Positions 47,275 to 56,777 of a DNA stretch of 64,000 nt are shown piece by piece. The notes beneath the pieces were generated by a model. The model did no database searches and was not told the origin of the DNA. It worked only from the letters and a program-made list of their open reading frames with translations. Positions within the stretch are counted from its first letter, which is position 1. Every line of letters starts with the position of its first letter. Location of the stretch: assembly GCF_028331445.1 (NCBI RefSeq), contig NZ_JAQMHX010000015.1:1-64000 (forward strand). Reading direction: 5' to 3'. A program made the translations under genes and the position numbers. The stretch comes from Candidatus Phyllobacterium onerii (GTDB lineage Bacteria; Pseudomonadota; Alphaproteobacteria; Rhizobiales; Rhizobiaceae).

Positions 47275-47988
47275 TCAGGCGTCTTTTTCTGCCTGCGGAT
47301 TGATCGGGCCAGGCTCCGGCTGACCTTCGGCAGCAGCCTGTTTCGGACCGCCTTTTGATACACCGACAAGCGCCGGACGCAGCATGCGGTCACCGATGAC
47401 GAACCCGCTCTGGGCGACCTGCAGCACGGTGTTGTGCGGCACATCGGCATTTGGAATTTCGAACATCGCTTGGTGGAAATTCGGATCGAATTTCTGGCCC
47501 AAGGGATCGAGTTTCTTGACGCCATGGCGTTCCATTGCCGACATAAGCGAACGCTCGGTGATCTCGACGCCTTCAGCAAGGGTCTTGAACCCTGCATCGC
47601 CACTTGCCAGCACATCGGCCGGAATGGCCTCCAAAGCACGCTTCAGATTGTCGGAAACAGAGAGCATGTCACGGGCGAAATTCGCGACCGAATAGGCACG
47701 CGCATCGTGGACATCGCGCGCGGTACGCTTGCGCAGGTTTTCCATATCGGCAGCAAGCCGCAACAGCTGGTCCTTCAGATCGCCGTTCTCGGCGCGCAAT
47801 TTATCAAGCTCGGCCCAGTTGTTGGCATTTGCCTCCATCTCGTCGTCCTGAGCGAGGGCATATTCTTCAGCCTTGCGTGATTTGAGAAAATCATCGGCAG
47901 CGCGCTTCAGCGCATCGCGATCGCGCGGATTCTTCAGGTCGCGCTGGTCGAGATCGGGAGTGTCGTGATTTTTCTTGTCTTCAGCCAT
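47275..47988 (-). CDS. grpE: Nucleotide exchange factor GrpE
   Basis: 237 residues. A charged N-terminal part and long coiled coil (about 55-110, ending [20 protein letters not shown]) are followed by the beta-wing domain with the family signature ([53 protein letters not shown]). GrpE releases ADP from DnaK. It lies 74 bases downstream of hrcA in the same direction. Confidence 0.97.
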   Translation of the reverse strand: MAEDKKNHDTPDLDQRDLKNPRDRDALKRAADDFLKSRKAEEYALAQDDEMEANANNWAELDKLRAENGDLKDQLLRLAADMENLRKRTARDVHDARAYSVANFARDMLSVSDNLKRALEAIPADVLASGDAGFKTLAEGVEITERSLMSAMERHGVKKLDPLGQKFDPNFHQAMFEIPNADVPHNTVLQVAQSGFVIGDRMLRPALVGVSKGGPKQAAAEGQPEPGPINPQAEKDA

Positions 47989-48062
47989 GTATCCTGTCCA
48001 TTCATTATTCGTAAGTTGCGCTGGATATCGAGGTTTAGGCCATAAAAATCAAGTGCAAATGA

Positions 48063-49130
48063 CTATCTCAAGAGGCGCGAGACGAGCTGGGCGGTATAAT
48101 CTACCATAGGTACGATACGCGCGTAATTCAGCCTTGTCGGGCCGATGACACCGAGCGCGCCGATGATGCGCTGTTCGGAATCGCGGTAAGGCGCGATGAC
48201 CAGCGATGAGCCGGAAAGCGAAAACAGCTTGTTCTCCGAGCCGATGAAGATGCGCACGCCTGGTCCGGCTTCCGCCAGATCAAGCAGTTGCAGCGTGCCC
48301 TCCTTGGTTTCGAGATCATCGAAAAGGTGCCGCAAACGATCAAGATCCGCTTCGGCGCTCACCGATTCAAGCAGGTTACCTCGCCCGCGCACGATCAGCC
48401 GTGCCGGCTGGCCGCCGCCATCGCCGCCCCAGATGGCGAGCCCCTGTTCGACGAGATGTTGCGAGAGGGCGTCGAGCGCCTGCTGGGTTTCTTCCTTCAG
48501 CCGGGCGATTTCCTGCCGCGCTTCTGTGATGGTGCGGCCTTGGATATGTGCATTGAGGAAATTCGAGGCTTCGATCAATTGCGACGGCGTCACGCCAATC
48601 GGCAGATCGATGACGCGGTTTTCGACGTCGCCGCTCTGCGTGACCAGCACGGCGAGGGCCCTTGTTGGTTCGAGCCTGACGAATTCGATATGTTTGAGCG
48701 CTCCTTCAGCCTTGGCCGCGAGCACCAGCCCTGCCCCGCGTGACATGCCGGAAAGGATCTGGCTCGCCTGCGTCAGCACGTTTTCGGCAGATTGCGTTTC
48801 ACCGGCCCTCACCTGCGCCTCGATGGAGTTGCGTTCGGACTTGGAAAGATCGCCAACTTCCATGAAGGCATCCACGAAGAAGCGTAGGCCGATCTGGGTC
48901 GGCAAGCGGCCGGCGGATATATGCGGTGCATAGACGAGGCCGAGATGCTCGAGATCGCTCATCACATTGCGGATCGTCGCCGGAGACAATGAAACAGGCA
49001 GGATGCGCGACAGATTGCGTGAACCCACCGGCTCGCCATCGCCGAGATAGCTCTCGACAATGCGCCGGAAAATATCGCGCGATCGCTCGTCGAGCGATTG
49101 CAATGTGTCCGGAACAACGGTCCTGTTCAT
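48063..49130 (-). CDS. hrcA: Heat-inducible transcription repressor HrcA
   Basis: 355 residues. An N-terminal winged-helix domain ([38 protein letters not shown]) is followed by the GAF-like effector part ([20 protein letters not shown], ending [20 protein letters not shown]). HrcA binds CIRCE operators and represses groE-type genes. I do not see a CIRCE element in this window. It is divergent from rph and upstream of grpE. Confidence 0.96.
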   Translation of the reverse strand: MNRTVVPDTLQSLDERSRDIFRRIVESYLGDGEPVGSRNLSRILPVSLSPATIRNVMSDLEHLGLVYAPHISAGRLPTQIGLRFFVDAFMEVGDLSKSERNSIEAQVRAGETQSAENVLTQASQILSGMSRGAGLVLAAKAEGALKHIEFVRLEPTRALAVLVTQSGDVENRVIDLPIGVTPSQLIEASNFLNAHIQGRTITEARQEIARLKEETQQALDALSQHLVEQGLAIWGGDGGGQPARLIVRGRGNLLESVSAEADLDRLRHLFDDLETKEGTLQLLDLAEAGPGVRIFIGSENKLFSLSGSSLVIAPYRDSEQRIIGALGVIGPTRLNYARIVPMVDYTAQLVSRLLR

Positions 49131-49183
49131 CGTGCCTCAGCTTTTGCTTGTCAGACCTTGATATAAGCGTTCTCCGCGCAATC

Positions 49184-49209
49184 ATCAAAGCCTTTGATCA
49201 AAGCCTTTG
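49184..49209. repeat. Tandem 13-bp repeat between hrcA and rph
   Basis: Two perfect head-to-tail copies of ATCAAAGCCTTTG lie in the 135-base divergent region. TCAAAGCCTTTGA within it is itself nearly palindromic, so a DNA-binding site is possible. Confidence 0.7.
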
Positions 49210-49265
49210 CTTCATCACCCCATCACGGTTAAAAGGCCGAGAACACATCAACAAGAGGTCTACCA

Positions 49266-49982
49266 ATGCGTCACTCCAAGCGAGCCCCCGACGAAATGCG
49301 CGCCATTTCCTTTGAGCGCGGCGTTTCCAAACATGCCGAGGGCTCGTGCCTGGTCAAGTTCGGCGACACGCACGTCTTGTGCACCGCCAGTCTTGAGGAA
49401 AAAGTGCCGGGCTGGATGCGCAACACCGGAAAAGGCTGGGTAACTGCAGAATACGGCATGCTGCCGCGCTCGACCGGCGATCGCATGCGCCGTGAAGCTT
49501 CTTCGGGCAAGCAGGGCGGCCGCACACTGGAAATTCAGCGGTTGATCGCCCGTTCGCTGCGCGCGGTCGTTGACCTGCAGGCGCTCGGCGAAGTGCAGAT
49601 CACCGTGGATTGCGATGTCATCCAGGCTGACGGGGGCACCCGTACCGCAGCGATTACCGGCGGCTGGGTTGCGCTGCACGAATGCCTGCGCTGGATGGAA
49701 ACGCGCCAGATGCTCAAGGTGGAAAAGGTGCTGAAGGATCACGTCGCGGCCATTTCCTGCGGCATTTCCAATGGCACACCCGTGATCGATCTCGATTATC
49801 TTGAGGACTCGACCGCGCAGACCGACGCCAATTTCGTCATGACCGGCAAGGGTGGTATCGTCGAAGTACAGGGAACCGCCGAAGGCGAACCCTTCACCGA
49901 AGAGGAATTGCTGTCGCTGATGGGCCTTGCCCGCAACGGCATCACCCGCTTGGTCTCCTTGCAGAAAATGGCCGTTGGTTAA
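49266..49982 (+). CDS. rph: Ribonuclease PH
   Basis: 238 residues, normal length. The phosphorolytic exoribonuclease trims tRNA 3' ends. Family blocks are present: [46 protein letters not shown], and [16 protein letters not shown]. It has AAGAGG upstream. rdgB follows downstream, after a VOC gene, a common arrangement. Confidence 0.97.
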   Translation: MRHSKRAPDEMRAISFERGVSKHAEGSCLVKFGDTHVLCTASLEEKVPGWMRNTGKGWVTAEYGMLPRSTGDRMRREASSGKQGGRTLEIQRLIARSLRAVVDLQALGEVQITVDCDVIQADGGTRTAAITGGWVALHECLRWMETRQMLKVEKVLKDHVAAISCGISNGTPVIDLDYLEDSTAQTDANFVMTGKGGIVEVQGTAEGEPFTEEELLSLMGLARNGITRLVSLQKMAVG

Positions 49983-49994
49983 CGGGATTTCACC

Positions 49995-50402
49995 ATGCAG
50001 CCCTCGGGAATATTGGAAACAGCGCTTTATGTGACCGATGTCGAGGCGGCTGCACGATTCTACGGCGATGTGCTCGGGCTTGAATGCATCCTGCGTGCTG
50101 GCGAAGAATCCGTGTTCTTCTGCTGCGGGCCGGGCGTGCTGATCCTGTTTGACCCGGAAAAACTGAAGGAACGCTCGAAAGGTGGTTTGCCGATACCCTC
50201 CCATGGTGCCACCGGTCCAGGTCATGTGTGTTTTCGAGCGACGCGGGATGAAATTGCCGGGTGGAAATCCCATCTTGAGGCGCATGGAGTTGCCATCGAA
50301 AGCGAATTCGACTGGCCGAACGGGGCGCATTCGCTGTATTTCCGCGATCCGTCGGGCAATTCGATCGAATTTGCCGAACCGAAATTATGGAATCTGAAAT
50401 GA
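49995..50402 (+). CDS. VOC-superfamily (glyoxalase-like) protein
   Basis: 135 residues with the beta-alpha-beta-beta-beta fold pattern of the vicinal oxygen chelate superfamily ([20 protein letters not shown] near the N-terminus, [19 protein letters not shown] at the C-terminus). Likely metal ligands are in GHVCF and the final Glu. The substrate is unknown; members include lyases and dioxygenases. It begins 12 bases after rph and ends inside the rdgB start. Confidence 0.85.
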   Translation: MQPSGILETALYVTDVEAAARFYGDVLGLECILRAGEESVFFCCGPGVLILFDPEKLKERSKGGLPIPSHGATGPGHVCFRATRDEIAGWKSHLEAHGVAIESEFDWPNGAHSLYFRDPSGNSIEFAEPKLWNLK

Positions 50403-51046
50403 AGACACTCGAAAAAGGCAAGCTGCTTGTCGCCAGCCATAATCAAGGCAAGATCGATGAAATGATCGACCTGCTTGGACCTTTTGGCTTCGAAGTGGTA
50501 TCGGCGAAAGATCTTGGGCTGCCGGAACCGGATGAAACCGGCACGACCTTTGAGGAAAATGCCTATATCAAAGCTTTCGCCGCTGCCAAGGCCACCGGTC
50601 TTGTCGCGCTCTCCGATGATTCGGGCCTTTGCGTCGACGCTCTAGAGGGTAAACCGGGTGTCTATACGGCCAATTGGGCGGAATTGCCCGATGGCAAGCG
50701 CGACTTTGCCCATGGCATGCAGAAGGTCGAAGCTGAGATGCAGCAAGCGGGCGCTAGCGCCCCCGAGAATCGCAGCGGCCGTTTCGTCTCGGTCATTTGC
50801 CTTGCATGGCCCGATGGCGAAGCCAATTATTATCGCGGCGAGGTGGAAGGCGAACTTGTCTGGCCGCCCCGCGGTACGGCCGGTTTCGGCTTCGATCCGG
50901 TGTTCAAACCGGAAGGTTACGACCTGACATTCGGCGAAATGACGGCCGAACAAAAGCATGGCTGGAAGCCTGGCGATGCTATAGCACTGTCGCATCGCGC
51001 CCGCGCCTTCCAGCATTTTGCCAAAGATTGTCTGGACGCCGGATGA
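50399..51046 (+). CDS. rdgB: dITP/XTP pyrophosphatase
   Basis: 215 residues from ATG 50399, which overlaps the preceding stop as ATGA; an in-frame ATG at 50387 would add four residues. RdgB removes non-canonical purine triphosphates. Motifs: [10 protein letters not shown] (substrate loop), [20 protein letters not shown] (catalytic Asp pair), and [20 protein letters not shown]. The stop overlaps hemW. Confidence 0.95.
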   Translation: MKTLEKGKLLVASHNQGKIDEMIDLLGPFGFEVVSAKDLGLPEPDETGTTFEENAYIKAFAAAKATGLVALSDDSGLCVDALEGKPGVYTANWAELPDGKRDFAHGMQKVEAEMQQAGASAPENRSGRFVSVICLAWPDGEANYYRGEVEGELVWPPRGTAGFGFDPVFKPEGYDLTFGEMTAEQKHGWKPGDAIALSHRARAFQHFAKDCLDAG

Positions 51047-52206
51047 ACCAGTCCGACAAAGGCGAGTCGGGATTCGGCGTCTATGTCCATTGGCCGTTCT
51101 GCATGGCCAAATGCCCGTATTGCGACTTCAATTCGCATGTCAGGCATCAAGCTGTTGATCAACCGCGCTTTGCCGCAGCCTTCGCACGCGAAATGACGAC
51201 AATGCGGGAACGGACCGGATCGCGCACCGTTTCGAGCATTTTCCTCGGCGGTGGCACACCCTCGCTGATGCAGCCGGAAACCGTGGCATCCGTTCTCAAC
51301 GAGATTTCGCGCAATTGGCATGTGCCAAACGATATCGAGATCACGCTCGAAGCCAACCCGACCAGCGTTGAAGCCGACCGTTTCCTAGGTTACCGCGCCG
51401 CCGGTGTGAACCGCGTTTCGCTTGGCGTTCAGGCCCTCAACGATCCAGATTTGCGCCGGCTCGGCCGGATGCACAATGTCGAGGAGGCGCTTGCCGCGAT
51501 CAAACTGGCGCGGGAGATTTTTCCCCGGCTCTCGTTCGACCTGATCTATGCGCGGCCCGATCAGACGATTGCCGCATGGCGCGACGAACTGGCGAAGGCC
51601 ATCTCCTATGCCGCAGACCATCTGTCGCTCTATCAATTGACGATTGAAGAGGGCACGCAGTTCTATAACCTTTGGAAAGCCGGCAAACTCGTGACGCCCG
51701 ATGGTGATCATGCGGCAATGCTCTATCAGGAGACGCAAGAGGTCACGGCACGGCATGGCCTGCCCGCCTACGAGATTTCCAATCATGCCGCGCCGGGTGC
51801 GGAGTCGCAGCACAATCTCATCTATTGGCGCTACGGCGAATATGTCGGTATCGGTCCGGGAGCGCATGGGCGGTTCCTCGAAAACGGCACCCGCGCAGTG
51901 ACGATCACCGAACGTCATCCCGAAACCTGGGTGCAGAAGGTCGAAACTACAGGTCATGGCGTCGTCGAAGAAGAGTTTCTGACGCACGAACAAGAGGGCG
52001 ACGAATTCCTGCTCATGGGATTGCGTCTCGTCGAGGGTATAGATCTCTCTCGTTACGAGAGTCTGACCGGACATAGTGTCAAGGAAAGCCGTGTGATTTC
52101 CTTGGCCGAACAGGGTCTTATCGAATATATCGGCAACAGTCGCATCCGCACGACGCCCGAAGGTGCAATCGTGCTCAATGCAGTCATCGCCGATCTCGCA
52201 GCTTAA
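51043..52206 (+). CDS. hemW: HemW, radical-SAM haem chaperone/coproporphyrinogen-dehydrogenase-like
   Basis: 387 residues from ATG 51043, which overlaps the rdgB stop. The radical-SAM motif is CMAKCPYC, preceded by GVYVHWPF as in HemW proteins. [20 protein letters not shown] and [14 protein letters not shown] follow. The Cys of true HemN CxxxCxxCxC is absent, which supports HemW (haem trafficking) rather than coproporphyrinogen III dehydrogenase. Many databases still label it as an oxidase-like protein. Confidence 0.93.
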   Translation: MNQSDKGESGFGVYVHWPFCMAKCPYCDFNSHVRHQAVDQPRFAAAFAREMTTMRERTGSRTVSSIFLGGGTPSLMQPETVASVLNEISRNWHVPNDIEITLEANPTSVEADRFLGYRAAGVNRVSLGVQALNDPDLRRLGRMHNVEEALAAIKLAREIFPRLSFDLIYARPDQTIAAWRDELAKAISYAADHLSLYQLTIEEGTQFYNLWKAGKLVTPDGDHAAMLYQETQEVTARHGLPAYEISNHAAPGAESQHNLIYWRYGEYVGIGPGAHGRFLENGTRAVTITERHPETWVQKVETTGHGVVEEEFLTHEQEGDEFLLMGLRLVEGIDLSRYESLTGHSVKESRVISLAEQGLIEYIGNSRIRTTPEGAIVLNAVIADLAA

Positions 52207-52215
52207 GGAAGAGAC

Positions 52216-53115
52216 TTGTCCGAAGGGGAAGCAAAAGAGCGGGACTATCAGATCGGCAGTGCCTCGTTCCGCGCCCGGCCGTTGGAACCGGCGCTTTATA
52301 TCGTGGCGACACCGATCGGCAATCTCGGCGACATGACCATTCGCGGGATCGAAACCTTGGCCGCTGCGGATGTCATCGCTTGCGAGGACACGCGCGTCAG
52401 CCGGGTTTTGCTCGACAGATATGGTATTTCGCGGCGTCCCTATGCCTATCACGAACACAATGCGGATATGGCGGGACCCAAGCTGATCGAAGCGCTGCTG
52501 GCGGGTAAAAGCGTGGCGTTGATTTCCGATGCAGGTACGCCGCTGGTCTCCGACCCGGGTGGGCGGCTGGTGCCGGAAGCAAAGGCGGCAGGCATTCGCG
52601 TCGTACCGATCCCCGGTGCATCGTCGGTTCTCGCTGCGCTCACGGCGTCTGGTTTATTCAAGGATGCGTTTTATTTTGCCGGCTTTCTTTCGTCGAAACA
52701 GGGTCAGCGACGCGCCAAACTTGAGCAATTGAAGTCGCTCGATGCTGCATTGGTGTTCTTTGAATCGCCCAATCGTGCAGCAACGACTCTGACAGATATG
52801 GTCGAAGTGTTCGGCCCTGAACGACAGGCCTCGCTTTGCCGCGAACTGACCAAGACCTATGAGACGATCGTCACCCTGCCACTCAAGGAGCTGGCGGCGG
52901 AATTCGACGGCGAAGATCGCATACGGGGAGAGGTAGTGCTGGTCATCGCTGCTCCTCCTGAAGACGAGCACGTGCCTCGAACCGATGATGACATCGATGC
53001 GTTATTGCGTGCGCTTAGCCTTGAAATGTCGCCCGCCAAGGCCGCCGGAGAGGCCTCGCGCATGACCGGGCGGCCCAAGGGCGAGCTGTATCAACGACTC
53101 CTGGCGATGAAATGA
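52216..53115 (+). CDS. rsmI: 16S rRNA (cytidine-1402-2'-O)-methyltransferase
   Basis: 299 residues from TTG 52216 with AAGGAAG upstream. Tetrapyrrole-methylase fold: [20 protein letters not shown] at the N-terminus, the [14 protein letters not shown] motif and [19 protein letters not shown]. RsmI methylates the ribose of C1402 in 16S rRNA. The stop overlaps yraN as ATGA. Confidence 0.95.
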   Translation: MSEGEAKERDYQIGSASFRARPLEPALYIVATPIGNLGDMTIRGIETLAAADVIACEDTRVSRVLLDRYGISRRPYAYHEHNADMAGPKLIEALLAGKSVALISDAGTPLVSDPGGRLVPEAKAAGIRVVPIPGASSVLAALTASGLFKDAFYFAGFLSSKQGQRRAKLEQLKSLDAALVFFESPNRAATTLTDMVEVFGPERQASLCRELTKTYETIVTLPLKELAAEFDGEDRIRGEVVLVIAAPPEDEHVPRTDDDIDALLRALSLEMSPAKAAGEASRMTGRPKGELYQRLLAMK

Positions 53116-53477
53116 CCGCGTCTGGCAAGCGCCACAAGGCCTACCGTCGCGGTCACTCCGCCGAGCGCCTTGCTGCCCTTGCCCTGATACTGAAAGGTTA
53201 TCGCATCATCGGCCGCCGCTATCGCACGAAACTCGGGGAGATCGACCTGATCGCCCGGCGTAGAAATGTCGTACTCATCGTCGAGGTCAAGGCTCGAACA
53301 ACACTCGAACAGGCGATGGATTCGGTCAATGTCCTGACCATGCGCCGCATCGAAGCCGCCGCCGATCTGTGGCTCGCGCGCCAGCCAGACCATTCCCGTC
53401 TCTCCCTTCGTTTCGATCTTGTTGCTATCCTGCCATGGCGCTGGCCTGTGCACGTGCCTGCGGTGTTTACAGCCTGA
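53112..53477 (+). CDS. YraN / UPF0102 family protein
   Basis: 121 residues. Endonuclease-fold-like family with [40 protein letters not shown] (the D...EVK pattern of the restriction-endonuclease fold) and the C-terminal [14 protein letters not shown]. Function is not established. It is translationally coupled to rsmI. Confidence 0.92.
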   Translation: MTASGKRHKAYRRGHSAERLAALALILKGYRIIGRRYRTKLGEIDLIARRRNVVLIVEVKARTTLEQAMDSVNVLTMRRIEAAADLWLARQPDHSRLSLRFDLVAILPWRWPVHVPAVFTA

Positions 53478-53491
53478 GGAGACATAGCGTG

Positions 53492-54187
53492 ATGAAGCAA
53501 CCACTTGACCTCGAAAAGCTGCGCAAAACGGCAATCGGGGGATGCATCAAGGCCTTGGTGGTGTTGGTACTTCTGGTGCACGTTCCTGCATGGACATTCC
53601 GCTTCTGGCAAGGGTGGCTTTATCTGGTTGTCTTCACGCTTTGCATGTTCTGGCTGACATTCTATTTTGTCAAGCACGATCCGGCGCTTGTTGCCAGCCG
53701 GCAGAAAGCCGGTGCGGGCGCCGAGCGAGAAACCTCGCAGAAATGGATTCAGGGCGCGGCCAGTGTGGTCGGCCTCCTGATGTATATCGTGCCGGGAATA
53801 GAGCGGCACTGCACCGGACTGCCCTTGCCGGTTTGGCTCGTCGTCTTGGCTAACATCCTTGTTATCGTCGGATTCTGGATCATGTTTTTGGCTTTACGCG
53901 AGAACGGTCACGCGTCGAGCATCATCGAAGTGAAATCCGGGCAGAACGTTATCTCCAGCGGCCCTTACGCTTTGGTGCGTCATCCCATGTACTCGGGCGC
54001 AGTGGTATTTTTCCTGGCAACGCCTCTGGCGCTCGGCTCGCTATGGGCGCTACCCGTTGCGATGCTCTTGAGCGTCGTCATTGCCATGCGGTTGCTGGAT
54101 GAGGAGCGCTATCTGAAAGCAAATCTATCGGGGTATGACGCCTATTGTCGAAAGGTAAAGTCGCACCTCATCCCCGGTATCTGGTAA
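53492..54187 (+). CDS. Isoprenylcysteine/phospholipid methyltransferase-family membrane protein
   Basis: 231 residues from ATG 53492 (TGAGGAGA upstream). Five hydrophobic segments and the ICMT/PEMT signature near the C-terminus (SGPYALVRHPMYSGAVVFF, then MRLLDEERYLKANLSGYDAY). SAM-dependent methylation of a lipid or hydrophobic compound is likely; the substrate is unknown. It is 14 bases after yraN and has no obvious functional link to it. Confidence 0.88.
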   Translation: MKQPLDLEKLRKTAIGGCIKALVVLVLLVHVPAWTFRFWQGWLYLVVFTLCMFWLTFYFVKHDPALVASRQKAGAGAERETSQKWIQGAASVVGLLMYIVPGIERHCTGLPLPVWLVVLANILVIVGFWIMFLALRENGHASSIIEVKSGQNVISSGPYALVRHPMYSGAVVFFLATPLALGSLWALPVAMLLSVVIAMRLLDEERYLKANLSGYDAYCRKVKSHLIPGIW

Positions 54188-54196
54188 AATGCAACA

Positions 54197-54220
54197 GGCC
54201 GCCCTCACATGAGGACGGCC
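54197..54220. terminator. Bidirectional hairpin between convergent genes
   Basis: GGCCGCCCTC and GAGGACGGCC form a 10-bp stem with one mismatch and an ACAT loop, between two convergent stops. It could serve both directions. No strong T tract is seen. Confidence 0.5.
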
Positions 54221-54237
54221 AATTGCTGTAGAGTTTT

Positions 54238-54633
54238 CTACTGTGCGGACATGTCCATGTACGCGACTTCCCAGACATGACCGTCGATGTCCTGGAAGCT
54301 GCACCCATACATGAAACCGAGATCCTGATTTGGCTTCCACGCCTTGCCGCCGGCGCTGAGCGCCTTGGCCAGCATGTCGTCCACTTCCGCGCGGCTCCCG
54401 GCAGAAAGTGCGATCAGCACTTCCTGCGCCTTGGTGGCGTCGCTGATATCGTTGTTGATGAAATCCCGAAACCGATCCTCCTCCATGAGCATCGCAAAGA
54501 TGTTTTCCTCGATCACCATGCAGGCGGTCTTGTCGTCAGAAAAATCGGGATTGAAACTGAATCCCAAAGCGGCAAAAAAGACCCGTGTAGCCTCAATGTT
54601 CTTTACTGGCAGGTTCACGAAAATCATGCGCAT
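54238..54633 (-). CDS. VOC-superfamily (PhnB/glyoxalase-like) protein
   Basis: 131 residues. It begins MRMIFVNLPVKNIEATRVFF and ends YGCSFQDIDGHVWEVAYMDM, the standard N- and C-terminal blocks of the lactoylglutathione-lyase-like VOC group in rhizobia. Possible metal ligands are in the HVWEV block. Substrate unknown. It stands alone. Confidence 0.85.
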   Translation of the reverse strand: MRMIFVNLPVKNIEATRVFFAALGFSFNPDFSDDKTACMVIEENIFAMLMEEDRFRDFINNDISDATKAQEVLIALSAGSRAEVDDMLAKALSAGGKAWKPNQDLGFMYGCSFQDIDGHVWEVAYMDMSAQ

Positions 54634-54975
54634 GAATAAATCTCCTCTTCATTCAACGGGTTTCCTATAGAGGACGAACCGGAGTTCCGCGATCCGACAT
54701 TCGTAGCAAGAAAAAATTACTTGCATTTGCTCGCTAACACGATAAATCTAGTCGTGTATCGATGCCTCGCGAATACGGACGATCAAGCATGTCGTGCTTT
54801 GCCTCAGGAGGCGATGGCTAGGCGTGTGTCCCTTTGAGCGCATAGAATGCGAATCCGCTTGTTCCGGCATTTTCAGAAATTCCATGCTCACCCGCGACAA
54901 TTGGCGCACTTCTGTTCCTTATAAAACGAAAGCGGATCAGGGATAATCCTCGGAACCATCGGGATACCCCTGTTT
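54634..54975. other. Intergenic region upstream of the cys operon
   Basis: About 340 bases without a convincing gene. It must hold the promoter of the sulfate-assimilation operon, and possibly of the minus-strand VOC gene. I see no clear riboswitch, hairpin or operator that I would defend. Confidence 0.4.
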
Positions 54976-56427
54976 ATGTCCATGCGTTCCAGCCAGCTTT
55001 CGGTTTTTCCTGCCTTCTTCCGCGTGCGGAATGAAGTGCTTGTGGTGATTGGCAATGGCGAGGAAGCGTTGAACAAAACGCGACTTTTAAGCCAGACCAA
55101 CGCTACCGTTCGGGTAATCGCGGCTGAGCCTGAACCCGAACTTGCCGCTTTCCTGCGTGACGGCAGCTACGAACACATCGCGACAAAATTTGCTCCCAAG
55201 CAACTGACCGGCGCAAAGCTGGTCTTCGTCGCCACTGGCGATGAAGACCAGGATGCGGAGATCGCGGATGAAGCGCGCCGCCAGCACATTCCAGTCAACG
55301 TCGTTGACCGCCCCGACCTTTGCGATTTCTACACGCCCGCCATCGTCAATCGCGCGCCGCTCGCCATTGCCATCGGTTCGGAAGGCACCGGCCCGGTGCT
55401 GACGCAGATGATCCGCGCCCGTATCGATGCCGCTTTCTCGCCGCGGCTCGGCGATCTCGCACGTCTTGCCAATGCCTATCGCCCTGTGGTCGAGAAGCTG
55501 GTCAAAAAAGGACTGCCGCGCCGCCTGTTCTGGCGCTCGTTCTTTTCGGGCGATGTCGCCAGCAAGATTTACAACAATGACCTGACAGGCGCCCACCAGG
55601 CAGCAGCCGGTCTCCTCGACGATCAGGCCGCCCCGAAGGGCTACGTCTGGCTTGTCGGTGCGGGGCCTGGCGCCGAAGATCTTCTGACATTGCGCGCGCA
55701 CCGCGTCCTCATGGAGGCCGATGTTATCGTCTATGACGCCCTGGTGCCGGAAGCTGTGGTTGCGATGGGTCGCCGCGATGCGACCCGGCTCTCCGTCGGC
55801 AAGCGCAAAGGCTGCCACACCAAGAGCCAGAGCGAGATCAATGATCTGCTCGTCGCGCTTGGACGTGAAGGCAAGCGCGTCGTTCGCCTGAAGTCGGGTG
55901 ATCCATTGGTCTACGGCCGTGCAGGTGAAGAAATGGCCGCGTTGCGCGACGCCGGCATTGCCTTCGAGATCGTACCCGGCATCACATCGGCCTTTGCCGC
56001 TGCAGCGGATATGCAGCTGCCTCTTACCCTGCGTGGTGTCGCATCGTCCCTCGTCTTCACCACGGGTCACGACATGGCTGGCGAAGTGCTGCCCGACTGG
56101 GCGCGCCTCGCTATTTCCGGTGCGACCATCGCTGTCTACATGGGCCGCAGCGTCGCTGCTTCCGTCGCTGAACGGTTGATGCAGGCGGGGCTTCATGCCG
56201 ATACCGGCGTTGCCGTCATCGAGAATGCCGGGCGCGTAGACCGGCGCATGTTCCATGGCACGCTCAGTGATTTGCCGGCGCTGGAACAGCGCGACGATCT
56301 CGACGGCCCGGTTATGGTGATTATCGGCGATGCGGTAGCGGGCGCTGCCATCGACAAGGCCGAACCTCTTTCCGCCAATGCAAAGAATTCCGTGGAGCAG
56401 CACCACCTTGAACCCAATGCTGCATAA
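54976..56427 (+). CDS. cysG: Sirohaem synthase
   Basis: 483 residues. CysG is bifunctional. The N-terminal domain (residues about 1-210) is the precorrin-2 dehydrogenase/ferrochelatase (VVIGNGEEALNKTRLL, LCDFYTPAIVNRAPLAIAIG). The C-terminal half is the uroporphyrinogen III C-methyltransferase (VWLVGAGPGAEDLLTLRAHR, VVRLKSGDPLVYGRAGEE, VVPGITSAFAAAADMQLPLT). It makes the sirohaem cofactor needed by CysI, encoded next but one. First gene of the operon. Confidence 0.95.
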   Translation: MSMRSSQLSVFPAFFRVRNEVLVVIGNGEEALNKTRLLSQTNATVRVIAAEPEPELAAFLRDGSYEHIATKFAPKQLTGAKLVFVATGDEDQDAEIADEARRQHIPVNVVDRPDLCDFYTPAIVNRAPLAIAIGSEGTGPVLTQMIRARIDAAFSPRLGDLARLANAYRPVVEKLVKKGLPRRLFWRSFFSGDVASKIYNNDLTGAHQAAAGLLDDQAAPKGYVWLVGAGPGAEDLLTLRAHRVLMEADVIVYDALVPEAVVAMGRRDATRLSVGKRKGCHTKSQSEINDLLVALGREGKRVVRLKSGDPLVYGRAGEEMAALRDAGIAFEIVPGITSAFAAAADMQLPLTLRGVASSLVFTTGHDMAGEVLPDWARLAISGATIAVYMGRSVAASVAERLMQAGLHADTGVAVIENAGRVDRRMFHGTLSDLPALEQRDDLDGPVMVIIGDAVAGAAIDKAEPLSANAKNSVEQHHLEPNAA

Positions 56428-56445
56428 CTGCGAAGGATGAAGATC

Positions 56446-56754
56446 ATGAGCGTTAAAGTGTTGACTGCAAACCGCCTGACCGATGGCGAAGTTGTATGGC
56501 TCGGCGCCAACGGCGAGTGGCTGGAACATATCGATGGAGCGTTGATCGCGCGTCACGCGGAAGCGGTTGATGCGCTCGAAGAAGCCGGCAAATCCGCGAT
56601 CAAGTCCAACCTCGTCATCGACGTGAATGTCATCGACGTCGAAGAACGCGGTACAGATCTTTATCCAGTCCGTCTGCGCGAGCGCATCCGTCAGCTCGGA
56701 CCCACCATTCGTCTTGACCTCGGCAAACAGGCTGAAAAGCCTAAAGCCGCCTGA
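56446..56754 (+). CDS. DUF2849 family protein
   Basis: 102 residues from ATG 56446, 8 bases after AAGGA; an ATG at 56437 lies inside that ribosome site. The sequence fits DUF2849 (VLTANRLTDGEVVWLGANGE near the start, LYPVRLRERIRQLGPTIRLD near the end), a small alphaproteobacterial family always found between cysG and cysI. Function unknown; a role in sulfite reduction is inferred from position. Confidence 0.85.
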   Translation: MSVKVLTANRLTDGEVVWLGANGEWLEHIDGALIARHAEAVDALEEAGKSAIKSNLVIDVNVIDVEERGTDLYPVRLRERIRQLGPTIRLDLGKQAEKPKAA

Positions 56755-56777
56755 CCTGAAAATCGAAAGACCGCAGT

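Noticed and set aside
49131-49265. CIRCE operator upstream of hrcA
   Set aside because: No TTAGCACTC-N9-GAGTGCTAA-like pair is visible.
55087-56556. 489-codon minus-strand frame opposite cysG
   Set aside because: Antisense shadow of cysG, caused by high-GC codon use.
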